A DNA stretch of 22,943 nt from Spirochaetia bacterium (GTDB lineage Bacteria > Spirochaetota > Spirochaetia > Treponematales > Breznakiellaceae): positions 1 to 22,943 of the forward strand of contig BOAU01000030.1 of assembly GCA_026002025.1 (NCBI GenBank), written 5' to 3'. Position numbers and translations under genes: made by a program. The notes under the pieces are model-generated. The model did no database searches. It had not been told where the DNA came from and saw only the letters and a program-made list of their open reading frames with translations. Position 1 is the stretch's first letter; every line of letters starts with the position of its first letter. Positions 1-7,471 of the stretch are shown here, in pieces.

Positions 1-122
1 GGTTGGAATTTTTCCCCGTGACCAGTTCCGAAAGATCGATCTTAAACCGGGCAGCAATCTCCACCAAAACACCGATGGGGAAGTCCTTTTTCCCCGATTC
101 CCATTCATCGTATTCAGCCGGG
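1..122. repeat. Left arm of a perfect 122-bp inverted repeat
   Basis: Bases 1-122 are the exact reverse complement of 851-972, an internal part of the XRE-cupin gene. Base 1 pairs with 972 and 122 with 851, and the match stops at 123/850. The arm starts at the window edge, so it may extend outside. It carries no plausible gene of its own and is fused directly to the truncated DUF6062 gene. An exact, uneroded match inside coding sequence points to a recent inverted duplication or a chimeric read or contig end. Confidence 0.97.
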
Positions 123-708
123 CTGCCCCCTCTGCCGCATCGTTTCCGATCGGGCGGAACGGTACATCGACAACATGCTCTTTGAGCACGTTTCCGATCG
201 GGGCTTCCGCAAGGCCCACCGCCTGGCCGGGGGCTTCTGCGAGCACCATTCCCGCAACCTCGTGTCCTTCCGGGACGGCCTCGCCGTGGCGATCCTGGGC
301 CGGGACATCCTTGAGGACCGCATCACCTCTTTTAAAACCCGCAGGCCCTGGAAACCCAAAGAACGCTGCCCCATCTGCGTGGAGCGTGACCGGATCGAAG
401 TGGAATACCTGGGCTTTATCGCCGGCTCCGGCGGCGAAAGCGCCGATGAACGGGACCTTTGCGAGGCCTTTACCGCATCCGCGGGGCTCTGCGCCCCCCA
501 TTACGGCCGTCTCCTGGAACTGTACAAAAAAGTCCCCCAGTGGATTACCGCATTCCACGGGCATAAATTCGATGAGCTTATCAACCGGGTGAACCGGTTT
601 ATTGAATTGTCCGCCTACGGCAGGCAGGACGAATTCCACGCCCTGCAGGAAAAGGATCAGGTGGTGTGGAAGGAACTGGCGGTGGAATTACGGGGAACGG
701 CTGATTAA
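123..708 (+). CDS. DUF6062 family protein, 5' end missing
   Basis: About 194 residues remain. The reading frame is open from the repeat junction at 122/123 and begins with a CPLC motif, so the usual short N-terminal stretch before that motif is absent. Four Cys/His-type motifs follow in order: CPLC, GGFCEHH, CPIC and GLCAPHY. This paired pattern is typical of the DUF6062 family, known mostly from anaerobic bacteria and of unknown function. The cysteines and histidines suggest metal binding, which is inferred. An internal ATG at 175 would drop the first CPLC motif and is therefore not the real start. The XRE-cupin gene begins 44 bases downstream on the same strand. The truncation is probably an artefact of the joined inverted repeat rather than true gene decay. 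Confidence 0.75.
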
Positions 709-752
709 TTATTCATTTTATGATAGGGTAAACTACTTGTTGAGGAGGCGTC

Positions 753-1307
753 ATGTCGGACGAGGTGCGTGAGATTACCGCCCGGGTAAGGGTTTTGCGG
801 GAAATTGAGGAAATATCCGCCGAGGCCCTGGCGAAGGAGCTGGGCTTCGACCCGGCTGAATACGATGAATGGGAATCGGGGAAAAAGGACTTCCCCATCG
901 GTGTTTTGGTGGAGATTGCTGCCCGGTTTAAGATCGATCTTTCGGAACTGGTCACGGGGAAAAATTCCAACCTTAAGACCTTTTGCCTGACCCGCGCCGG
1001 GGAAGCCCCGGAGGTCAGCCGCCGTCCCATGTATGGTTACTGGAACCTGGGCTATACCTTCCACCATAAAAAGGCCGAGCCCTTCCTGGTGGAGGCGAAT
1101 CCCGAAACGGGCACTAAGCCCCTGAGCCTCAATACCCATCCGGGGCAGGAATTCAACTATGTCCTTGAGGGCCGGCTGCTTATCTCCGTGGGGGGCCACG
1201 AAATGGAACTGGGCCCCGGTGATTCCATCTATTATGATTCCAGCGAACCCCACGGCATGAAGGCCCTGGGGGGCAGCCGGGCGCGGTTCCTGGCAATGGT
1301 ACTGTAA
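753..1307 (+). CDS. XRE-family regulator with C-terminal cupin domain
   Basis: The protein has 184 residues. Residues 8-68 form a helix-turn-helix of the XRE/Cro type and residues 120-184 a small cupin barrel with H129, E133 and H167 as likely metal or ligand positions. A strong Shine-Dalgarno sequence, GAGGAGG at 742-748, fixes the start. Regulators of this architecture commonly adjoin metabolic genes and sense a small molecule through the cupin. The acyl-CoA synthetase starts 15 bases downstream, so the likely target is its own operon, with a carboxylate or a CoA-related metabolite as effector. That role is inferred from position. Bases 851-972 of this gene are also present inverted at the left window edge. 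Confidence 0.88.
   Translation: MSDEVREITARVRVLREIEEISAEALAKELGFDPAEYDEWESGKKDFPIGVLVEIAARFKIDLSELVTGKNSNLKTFCLTRAGEAPEVSRRPMYGYWNLGYTFHHKKAEPFLVEANPETGTKPLSLNTHPGQEFNYVLEGRLLISVGGHEMELGPGDSIYYDSSEPHGMKALGGSRARFLAMVL
851..972. repeat. Right arm of the 122-bp inverted repeat
   Basis: This arm lies inside the XRE-cupin gene (residues about 34-73, the end of the HTH). It keeps an intact reading frame, so this copy is the parental one. The spacer between arms is 728 bp (123-850). Confidence 0.97.
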
Positions 1308-1322
1308 GAAGGAGAGCTTAAA

Positions 1323-3134
1323 GTGGATTTTTTGAAGAAATACTTGCCCCGGAGCGAGTTTAAATCCTACGAGGATTTTTATCAGAATTATACGGTCAAT
1401 GTGCCTGAGAATTTCAATTTTTCCTGGGATGTGATGGATGTGCAGGCGGCGGATCGGCCCAACGATAGGGCCATGCTCTGGACCGACGAGTTGGGCGCTG
1501 AGGCGGAATTTACCTACGCCGACATCAAGCGCCTGACCAATGAGGCCGCCAACGTGCTCCTTGCCGCGGGCATCCGCAAGGGTGACCCGGTGATGCTGAT
1601 CCTCAAGCGCCGCTATGAATACTGGCCGGTGGTGCTGGCCATTCACAAGATCGGCGCCATTGCCATCCCCGCCACCCACCTCCTCACCGTAAAGGACATC
1701 GTGTACCGCTGCGAGGCCGCGGACATCGCGGGCATTGTCTGCGTGGACGACCCGGATCTGATGTATCGGGTGGACGAGGCCGAGGCGAAACTTAAAGCCA
1801 ACGCCAAATCTGCGGGCAAGCTTGGCCCGGCATTACGCTACAAGGCCTTTGTCCGCTCGGTCCACGCCCCGGCGGATTCCAGGCCTGCGGAAGAAGCGGC
1901 AAAACTCCTGGCCGAGCGCGGCGACAAGGCCGTCCTTGCGGCCGCCGGCGCTCCCAACAACCTGGCAGTCTGGGACGATTTCAACGCCCTGTCGGCAAAG
2001 GCTTCGGATAAACTGGAGCGGCCCCCAAAGGTCAACACCAACGAAGATATCATGCTCCTCTATTTCACTTCCGGCACCACGGGGATGCCCAAGATGGTCC
2101 GTCACAACTTCATATACCCCTTTGGGCATATCGTCACTTCCAAATATTGGCACCAGGCCGTCCCCGGCGGACTCCATCTGACTGTGGCGGACACGGGCTG
2201 GGCCAAGGCCGCCTGGGGAAAGCTCTACGGCCAGTGGATCCTCGGGACGGAGATTTTTGTGTACGATTACGACCGCTTTGTCCCCAAGGAAATGCTGGAG
2301 GTTATCACCAAATACAAGCTTACCACCTTCTGCGCCCCCCCCACGATTTACCGCTTTTTCATCAAAGAGGACATGAGTAAATACGATTTTTCCTCCTTTA
2401 AGATGTTCTCCGTTGCGGGGGAACCCCTGAACCCGGAGATCTACGAACAGTTCCTCGCCGCCACGGGGATCAAGCTCCACGAATGTTACGGCCAGACCGA
2501 GCTTACCGTGGTGATGGCCACCTTCCCCTGGCTGGAACCCAAGCCCGGCTCCATGGGCAGGCCCTCCCCCGGTTACGACATCGATCTATTGAAGGATGAC
2601 GGCACTTCCTGCGCCATGGGCGAGGAAGGCCAGCTCGTGGTCCGCACCAACAGGATAAAGCCCCTGGGGATGTTCGACGGCTATTACCGGGACCCGGACC
2701 TGACCCATACGGTTTGGCACGACGATATCTACTACACCGGGGATGTGGCATGGCGGGACGAGGATGGCTATTACTGGTTCGTGGGCCGCTCCGACGACGT
2801 GATCAAAAGTTCCGGCTACCGCATCGGCCCCTTTGAGGTGGAAAGCGCCCTGCTGGAACACCCGGCGGTGCTGGAATGCGCCATCACCGGGGTGCCCGAT
2901 GTTGACCGGGGTACGGTGGTCAAGGCCACGGTGATCCTTGCCAAGGGCTATACGGCCTCCGATGCCCTCAAGAAGGAACTCCAGGACCACGTCAAAAAGA
3001 CCACGGCCCCCTACAAGTACCCCCGGATTGTGGAATTCGTTACCGAACTCCCCAAAACCATCAGCGGGAAGATACGCCGGGTGCAGATCCGGGCTGAGGA
3101 CGGTGACAGGAATGCGGCTTCCGGTGGGGAATAG
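1323..3134 (+). CDS. AMP-forming acyl-CoA synthetase (acetyl/medium-chain type)
   Basis: The 603-residue protein starts with GTG, preceded by AAGGAG about 10 bases upstream. It belongs to the ANL adenylating superfamily and joins a carboxylic acid to CoA through an acyl-AMP. Visible motifs are the phosphate loop YFTSGTTGMPKMV (247-259), YGQTE (389-393), YTGD (471-474), the hinge region RSDDVIKSSGYR (489-500) and the C-terminal catalytic lysine K583 in TISGKIRR. The segment TGWAKAAWGKLYGQW (291-305) resembles the medium-chain (ACSM/MACS) branch more than classical acetyl-CoA synthetase, so the substrate may be propionate, a branched acid or another short acid. Residues 160-240 form a loosely conserved Ala/Lys-rich stretch. 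It is probably co-transcribed with the XRE-cupin gene; citrate synthase lies 92 bases downstream. Confidence 0.92.
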   Translation: MDFLKKYLPRSEFKSYEDFYQNYTVNVPENFNFSWDVMDVQAADRPNDRAMLWTDELGAEAEFTYADIKRLTNEAANVLLAAGIRKGDPVMLILKRRYEYWPVVLAIHKIGAIAIPATHLLTVKDIVYRCEAADIAGIVCVDDPDLMYRVDEAEAKLKANAKSAGKLGPALRYKAFVRSVHAPADSRPAEEAAKLLAERGDKAVLAAAGAPNNLAVWDDFNALSAKASDKLERPPKVNTNEDIMLLYFTSGTTGMPKMVRHNFIYPFGHIVTSKYWHQAVPGGLHLTVADTGWAKAAWGKLYGQWILGTEIFVYDYDRFVPKEMLEVITKYKLTTFCAPPTIYRFFIKEDMSKYDFSSFKMFSVAGEPLNPEIYEQFLAATGIKLHECYGQTELTVVMATFPWLEPKPGSMGRPSPGYDIDLLKDDGTSCAMGEEGQLVVRTNRIKPLGMFDGYYRDPDLTHTVWHDDIYYTGDVAWRDEDGYYWFVGRSDDVIKSSGYRIGPFEVESALLEHPAVLECAITGVPDVDRGTVVKATVILAKGYTASDALKKELQDHVKKTTAPYKYPRIVEFVTELPKTISGKIRRVQIRAEDGDRNAASGGE

Positions 3135-3137
3135 TCA

Positions 3138-3160
3138 ATGCATATGAAGTGCATATTTTT
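3138..3160 (+). terminator. Weak terminator-like hairpin after the acyl-CoA synthetase gene
   Basis: ATGCA at 3138-3142 can pair with TGCAT at 3150-3154 across a 7-base loop, followed by A and five Ts. The stem is only 5 bp, so this may be an attenuating site or chance. Confidence 0.3.
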
Positions 3161-3180
3161 GTGTTAATGTTGTAATTATA

Positions 3181-3209
3181 TTCATTTTATGCTATGAATT
3201 CCGTATAAA
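3181..3209 (+). promoter_or_regulatory. Possible sigma70-type promoter for citrate synthase
   Basis: TTCATT at 3181-3186 and TATAAA at 3204-3209 are separated by 17 bases, and the ATG follows 17 bases later. The -35 match is poor (3 of 6), but the surrounding 60 bases are far more AT-rich than the flanking genes. Confidence 0.4.
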
Positions 3210-3226
3210 TATTCACGGAGGCCCCT

Positions 3227-4564
3227 ATGGAAAGCGGAAAGGACTACGCGTCCCAGGTAGTTGGGAACGATTACATCGATGTCGATCTCTACAACAAATT
3301 CAATGTCAAACGGGGACTCCGGAACGCCGACGGCACCGGGGTACTGGTGGGGCTTACCCGGATCGGGGACGTCCACGGTTATATCATGGACGAGGGCGAA
3401 AAGGTCCCGGTGGACGGCAAGCTCTACTACCGGGGCATCGATGTGGAAGAACTGGTTGCCGCCGCCGCACGGGAAAAGCGCTTCGGCTTTGAGGAGACCG
3501 TGTACCTGCTGATGTTCGGGGAATTGCCCAACAAAAAGCAGCTTGAGGATTTTACCGCCCTCATGGGGAACAGCCGGACCCTGCCCCCGAGCTTTGCCGA
3601 GGATTCCATCATGAAGGCCCCTTCACGGGATATCATGAACAAGCTGGCCCGGTCGGTGCTGACCCTCTATTCCTGGGACGAGGACCCGGAGAACCCGAGC
3701 CCGGAAAACGTCCTCCGCCAATGCCTGGAACTGATCGCCCGGTTTCCCACCATCGTGGCCTATTCCTACATGGCAAAAAAGCACTATTACGATCACGAAA
3801 GCCTGATCATCCACCTGCCGGAGGCCGCCTGTTCCAGCGCGGAAACGATCCTCTCCCTTATCAGGCCGGATCAGAAATATACCCGCCTTGAGGCGGAGAT
3901 TCTGGACCTGGCCCTGGTCCTCCATGCCGAACACGGGGGCGGGAACAATTCAACCTTTGCGGTCCACCTGGTTTCCTCCGCCGACACCGACACCTTTGCC
4001 GCCATCACCGCCGGAATCGAGTCCCTCAAGGGCTTCAAACACGGGGGGGCCAACATCAAGGTCATGGGGATGATGGAGGACATCAAAAAGAACGTCAAAC
4101 TCTGGGAGAGTGAGGAGGAAGTGTCCGCCTACCTTGCCGCAATTCTCCGGGGCGAAGCCTACGACGGCACCGGCCTCATCTACGGCCAGGGCCACGCGGT
4201 TTATACCAAGAGCGACCCCCGGGCGATCCTGCTGCGGGACAAGGCCGCCATCCTTGCGGAAGAAAAGAGGCTTGTGAAGGAATTTAACCTTTACCGGCTC
4301 ATCGAAACCCTGGCCCCGGAAGTTTTCAGGAAGGTAAAAGGTTCCGGCAAGGATATCTGCACCAACGTGGACTTTTATTCCGGCTTTGTTTACTCCATGC
4401 TGGGCATTCCCCACGAACTCTTTACCCCCCTCTTCGCGGTGAGCCGTGTGGCAGGCTGGTGCGCCCACCGCATGGAGGAGATCGTCTCAGGCGGCAGGAT
4501 CATCCGCCCCGCCTACAAATGCGTCCAGCCCCGGCTGGAGTATGTACCGATGGAGAAGCGGTAA
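3227..4564 (+). CDS. Citrate synthase (citrate/2-methylcitrate synthase family)
   Basis: The 445-residue protein condenses acetyl-CoA, or propionyl-CoA in the 2-methylcitrate branch, with oxaloacetate. The catalytic set is complete by alignment to known motifs: H272 in HGGAN, H323 in GQGHAVYTKSDPRA, and D382 in NVDFYSG, with HAEHGGGNNSTF at 233-244. GHAVY replaces the GHRVYK seen in many aerobic enzymes, a form I associate with anaerobe citrate synthases of the Si type. It is not the unrelated Re-citrate synthase. GGAGG lies about 6 bases before the ATG. Its neighbour is an acyl-CoA synthetase, so the two could work in series. No aconitase or isocitrate dehydrogenase is nearby. The substrate cannot be settled from sequence alone. 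Confidence 0.92.
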   Translation: MESGKDYASQVVGNDYIDVDLYNKFNVKRGLRNADGTGVLVGLTRIGDVHGYIMDEGEKVPVDGKLYYRGIDVEELVAAAAREKRFGFEETVYLLMFGELPNKKQLEDFTALMGNSRTLPPSFAEDSIMKAPSRDIMNKLARSVLTLYSWDEDPENPSPENVLRQCLELIARFPTIVAYSYMAKKHYYDHESLIIHLPEAACSSAETILSLIRPDQKYTRLEAEILDLALVLHAEHGGGNNSTFAVHLVSSADTDTFAAITAGIESLKGFKHGGANIKVMGMMEDIKKNVKLWESEEEVSAYLAAILRGEAYDGTGLIYGQGHAVYTKSDPRAILLRDKAAILAEEKRLVKEFNLYRLIETLAPEVFRKVKGSGKDICTNVDFYSGFVYSMLGIPHELFTPLFAVSRVAGWCAHRMEEIVSGGRIIRPAYKCVQPRLEYVPMEKR

Positions 4565-4581
4565 AAGAACGGTCATCGTTT

Positions 4582-4616
4582 TTGCTCTTTTTGATCCCGC
4601 TGCGCTATACTATAAT
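4582..4616 (+). promoter_or_regulatory. Probable promoter of the brnT operon
   Basis: Overlapping -10 candidates TATACT (4606-4611) and TATAAT (4611-4616) lie just before the brnT start. TTGCTC at 4582-4587 sits 18 bases before the first. A GAGG ribosome site at 4618-4621 follows directly, so the leader would be very short. I see no clear palindromic operator. Confidence 0.5.
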
Positions 4617-4626
4617 TGAGGTGTAA

Positions 4627-4965
4627 ATGTCTGATGGATATGATGACTATGATGTGCTTTATAAAGGGCGGTATGTCTGGGACCGGCGAAAGAATGAAGT
4701 GAACAAGAAAAAGCATCGGATAAGTTTTGAAATCGCCGTAGATGTATTTGATGACCCGTTCTATTATGAGGTGTATGATAAACGGAACTCCGTCAACGAG
4801 GATAGATATAATGTTACCGGGGAGGTAACCGGGTTAGTTAATGGGAAATTTATCACAGTTTCAGTTACATACCGGAATGGCTTGATCCGTATTTTCTCGG
4901 CACGGAAAGCGGATGCAATGATGGTAAGGAGTTATTATGAAGTTGTCGAATCGAACTTTAGATGA
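4627..4965 (+). CDS. brnT: BrnT family toxin (RelE-fold ribonuclease)
   Basis: The 112-residue protein carries the BrnT signature: YVWDRRKNEVNKKKHRISF (residues 16-34), AVDVFDDP, an ED-R element near residue 59 (family ER..G) and the C-terminal RIFSARKAD (about 87-95). BrnT toxins are small RNases that inhibit translation and are neutralised by the adjacent BrnA. Basic and aromatic residues of the family core are kept, so it looks intact. The next gene overlaps its last 29 bases, the usual toxin-antitoxin layout with the toxin first. It is less GC-rich than the preceding metabolic genes, in keeping with acquisition by transfer. Confidence 0.88.
   Translation: MSDGYDDYDVLYKGRYVWDRRKNEVNKKKHRISFEIAVDVFDDPFYYEVYDKRNSVNEDRYNVTGEVTGLVNGKFITVSVTYRNGLIRIFSARKADAMMVRSYYEVVESNFR
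4926..4931 (+). promoter_or_regulatory. Ribosome binding site of the putative antitoxin
   Basis: AAGGAG lies inside the brnT coding sequence, 5 bases before the ATG at 4937. It fixes the antitoxin start and gives translational overlap between the two genes. Confidence 0.75.
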
Positions 4966-5188
4966 GAAGATGAGAATAGACAGAGAACTTGCGGAGATGG
5001 ATAAGCACCCGATTGATTACTCTGACATTCCGCCTATGACCGAGGATGAGATGAAGAGCGGACACTTTGGCCATGAGGAATTTTTACGCAAGCTGCCCAC
5101 TGATATCTTAAAAGAAATGGCACGGCGCAGGCTTGCAGAGATACGAGCCGCCGGATACGAAATCCCCGAACACGCGCAAGCCCGGTAA
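4937..5188 (+). CDS. Putative BrnA-like antitoxin, atypical C terminus
   Basis: The 83-residue protein overlaps brnT by 29 bases and has its own AAGGAG site. The segment IDYSDIPPMTEDEM (about 26-39) resembles the acidic N-terminal toxin-binding stretch of BrnA and related antitoxins. The rest, rich in Arg, Glu and Ala (DILKEMARRRLAEIRAAG), does not show the ribbon-helix-helix pattern usual at the BrnA C terminus. It could be a diverged BrnA, a different antitoxin class recruited by BrnT, or a BrnA that lost DNA binding. Function as antitoxin is inferred from position and the short motif. Confidence 0.7.
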   Translation: MKLSNRTLDEKMRIDRELAEMDKHPIDYSDIPPMTEDEMKSGHFGHEEFLRKLPTDILKEMARRRLAEIRAAGYEIPEHAQAR

Positions 5189-5200
5189 CCCCCGAAAAAT

Positions 5201-5272
5201 TTAACCACGAACATCACGAACCGCACTAACAAAGACTAAAAAGTTCGTGGTTTTCGTGTCGTTCGTGGTTAA
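5201..5272. repeat. Imperfect inverted repeat built on a TTCGTGG motif
   Basis: TTAACCACGAAC at 5201-5212 is the exact reverse complement of GTTCGTGGTTAA at 5261-5272, and the flanking inner bases continue the match imperfectly (ATCACGAA against TTCGTGTC). The right arm also contains GTTCGTGGTT twice, at 5243 and 5261. It lies between two convergent genes, where it could end transcription from either side. Similar TTCGTG-rich intergenic repeats occur in many bacteria. Confidence 0.8.
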
Positions 5273-5287
5273 TTTTCTCCTATTCGT

Positions 5288-5310
5288 GGAGTTTGGCAAA
5301 GCCAAACTCC
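5288..5310. repeat. Perfect 10-bp hairpin with three-base loop
   Basis: GGAGTTTGGC (5288-5297) and GCCAAACTCC (5301-5310) pair without mismatch around the loop AAA. Four bases separate it from the next hairpin (5314-5344). Confidence 0.9.
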
Positions 5311-5313
5311 TTA

Positions 5314-5344
5314 AGGATTAAAAAATCTTTGATTTTTTAATCCT
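5314..5344. repeat. Perfect 14-bp hairpin covering the stop codon of the EF-G-like gene
   Basis: AGGATTAAAAAATC (5314-5327) and its reverse complement (5331-5344) pair perfectly around the loop TTT. The right arm contains the last codons and the TAA stop (5337-5339) of the minus-strand gene. For that gene the hairpin ends in TTTTTTAATCCT, so a role in termination or mRNA 3'-end stability is plausible. Confidence 0.9.
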
Positions 5345-7424
5345 CCTCCTCTTTAACCCTGAACGCCGCTGCCGCCTTGATTACCTCATCGGCGATCTTG
5401 CCGCTGATGGGTGCGTAGTGGTCGAAATTCATGGTGAAGGAGCCCGTGTCGCTGGTGATGGAGCGGAGGTCGATGGAGTAGCGGAGCAGTTCCGCCTGGG
5501 GGGCCTGGGCTTTGATTTCCGCGATGCCGCCCGCGGAATCTTCCCCAAGGATCTTGCCCCGTTTGCCTGAAAGGTCGGACATCACATCCCCCAGGTACTT
5601 GTCCTCCACAAAGACCGTCAGGTTCATCACCGGTTCCAGCAGGGTGGGGGCGGCCTGGCGCATGGCTTCCCGGAAGGCGTTCCGGGCTGCAAGTTTGAAG
5701 GCCAGTTCCGATGAATCTACCGGGTGGTACTTGCCATCCACGATTTTGACTTCCACGTCCACCGTAGGATAGCTTGCCATGGTGCCGTAGGCCATTCCTT
5801 CAATGATGCCCTTTTCAATGCCGGGGATAAAGTTCTTGGGGATTGCCCCGCCGAAGATGGCGTTAACAAATTTGTAGTTTTCGCCCCGGGCCAGGGGGGC
5901 TATTTCCAGCAGCACCTTGCCGTACTGGCCGTGACCCCCGGTCTGCTTCTTGTGGGTGTATTCGGCGCCGGCCTTCTTGGTGATGGTTTCCCGGTAGGCC
6001 ACCCGGGGGATGTGGGTCTCCACCTCGATCTTCTGGTTTTGTTTAATCCGGTCCAGAATGATGTTGATCTGAAGTTCTCCCATGCCGGAGATCACCGTCT
6101 CTTTGGTCTCCGAGTTGAACTGATAGCGGAAGGTATGGTCCTCATCGGCAGCCCGGAGGAGGAATTCCCCCAGCTTGTCGTCGTCCTTTTTGGCCGCGGC
6201 GTTTACCGCCACCGAATGGACCGGCTCGGGGAGCCGCAGGTGGAGGAAGTTAAAGGAAGTATCCCCCTCGCTTATGGTGTCGTTGATTTTCAGGGTGGGG
6301 GATTTGGAAATGATCCCCACATCCCCGGCATAGAGCTCCTTCACTTCCTCAAGTTTTTTACCCACGCAGATGTAAAGCTTGCCGATCCGCTCTTTCTTGT
6401 TTTCCGAAACATTGTGGGCCTCGGAATCGGCGGCGAGTTTGCCGGTAATAACCTTGACCCAGGAAAGTTTCCCGGAAAACTGATCGAAGATGGTCTTGAT
6501 CACCAGGGCGGAAAGGGGCTTGCCGCTCTCGATGGGTATCTCGTGTTCCTTACCCTCGGCGTCCAGGGCGAGGTCCTTTGCGGTCCGGGGATCCGGGGCT
6601 ATGTTGGCGAAAAAGCTGAGGAGGCTTACCAGCCCGGAATTTTTCGGGGCCGACCCGGCAAAGGCGGGGATGAATTTGTTGTCCGCTAGGCCCGCAATCA
6701 AGCCCTGGCGGACCTCCTCTGCGGAAAGGGTACCCAGAAGGATAAAATGTTCCAAAAGAACTTCGTCACCTTCGGCGGCGGCTTCGATGAGCAGCTCACG
6801 GGCCGCCGCGGCGGCTTCCTGGTATTCGGTGGGAATGTCCCCTTCTTTTTCAAGGGTGGAGCCATCACCCTGAACGAACCAGGCCTTCTCATTGAGCACG
6901 TCGATAACGCCCTTGTAGGCCGCGCCGTGACCCATGGGCAGGGTAAAGGGCACCGGGCTGATCTTGAATTTTTCCTTTATGTCGGCAAGGGCCTTGTCAA
7001 AATCGGCCCGTTCATCATCAAGGTGGGTAACGAAAACCCCCTTGGGCTTCTTGCGGCCCTCAAGGTTCCGCCAGAGCTTGATGGTTTCAATCTGCACCCC
7101 GGAGCGGCCGTCAATGGTGAGCAGGGCAAATTCCGAAGCCCTAAAAGTGAGGATCACATCCCCGATAAAGTCCGAGGAACCGGGGGTGTCAAAAAGGTTG
7201 ATCTTCCTGCCATCCCGCTCCACATGGGCCAGGGCCGCATGGATGGAAATCTTCCGTTCGATCTCCTCAGGGCTCGAATCCCCCACGGTCTTGCCGGATT
7301 CCACGGTTTCCGCTTTGGAGATAACCCCGCCTGCAAAGAGCAGGTGTTCAAAAAGGGTGGTTTTACCGGTTCCGCCGTGCCCGGCGATGGATACATTCCT
7401 GATCTGGTCCGTTGTATGACTCAT
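5337..7424 (-). CDS. Elongation factor G-like GTPase
   Basis: The 695-residue protein has EF-G domain order: a GTPase domain with P-loop GHGGTGKTT (15-23) and DTPG (79-82), then domains II to V, with GGHGQYGKV in domain IV. It belongs to the bacterial EF-G-like group, distinct from the main translocase; its cellular role is not well defined. The base-recognition motif is THLD (133-136) instead of NKxD, keeping only the aspartate. The switch I region is DSSPEEIERKISI (49-61). AAAGGAGC precedes the ATG. The gene is divergent from the acyl-CoA ligase and convergent with brnT/brnA, so it is probably monocistronic. Confidence 0.88.
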   Translation of the reverse strand: MSHTTDQIRNVSIAGHGGTGKTTLFEHLLFAGGVISKAETVESGKTVGDSSPEEIERKISIHAALAHVERDGRKINLFDTPGSSDFIGDVILTFRASEFALLTIDGRSGVQIETIKLWRNLEGRKKPKGVFVTHLDDERADFDKALADIKEKFKISPVPFTLPMGHGAAYKGVIDVLNEKAWFVQGDGSTLEKEGDIPTEYQEAAAAARELLIEAAAEGDEVLLEHFILLGTLSAEEVRQGLIAGLADNKFIPAFAGSAPKNSGLVSLLSFFANIAPDPRTAKDLALDAEGKEHEIPIESGKPLSALVIKTIFDQFSGKLSWVKVITGKLAADSEAHNVSENKKERIGKLYICVGKKLEEVKELYAGDVGIISKSPTLKINDTISEGDTSFNFLHLRLPEPVHSVAVNAAAKKDDDKLGEFLLRAADEDHTFRYQFNSETKETVISGMGELQINIILDRIKQNQKIEVETHIPRVAYRETITKKAGAEYTHKKQTGGHGQYGKVLLEIAPLARGENYKFVNAIFGGAIPKNFIPGIEKGIIEGMAYGTMASYPTVDVEVKIVDGKYHPVDSSELAFKLAARNAFREAMRQAAPTLLEPVMNLTVFVEDKYLGDVMSDLSGKRGKILGEDSAGGIAEIKAQAPQAELLRYSIDLRSITSDTGSFTMNFDHYAPISGKIADEVIKAAAAFRVKEEED

Positions 7425-7442
7425 AGGTGCTCCTTTCTATTT

Positions 7443-7471
7443 ATAATGAAACCGGACAGGCATATTGTCAA
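7443..7471 (-). promoter_or_regulatory. Probable promoter of the EF-G-like gene
   Basis: On the minus strand, a consensus TTGACA (7471-7466) is followed after 17 bases by CATTAT (7448-7443). This would place the transcript start about 12 bases before the start codon, just ahead of the AAAGGAG ribosome site. Confidence 0.5.

Noticed and set aside
3..185. Short + strand open frame at the left edge
   Set aside because: It reads through the inverted repeat arm and has no ribosome site or domain; it is an antisense copy of part of the XRE-cupin gene.
705..1679. 324-residue minus-strand open frame across the XRE-cupin and acyl-CoA synthetase genes
   Set aside because: It is antisense to two well-supported genes. 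Long open antisense frames are expected in GC-rich DNA, and the translation shows no family motif.
5201..5344. CRISPR array or phage attachment site
   Set aside because: The repeats are inverted, of unequal sequence and without regular spacers. There are no cas or integrase genes in the window.
5724..6689. 321-residue + strand open frame inside the EF-G-like gene
   Set aside because: Antisense of a gene with clear EF-G motifs; no recognisable domain.
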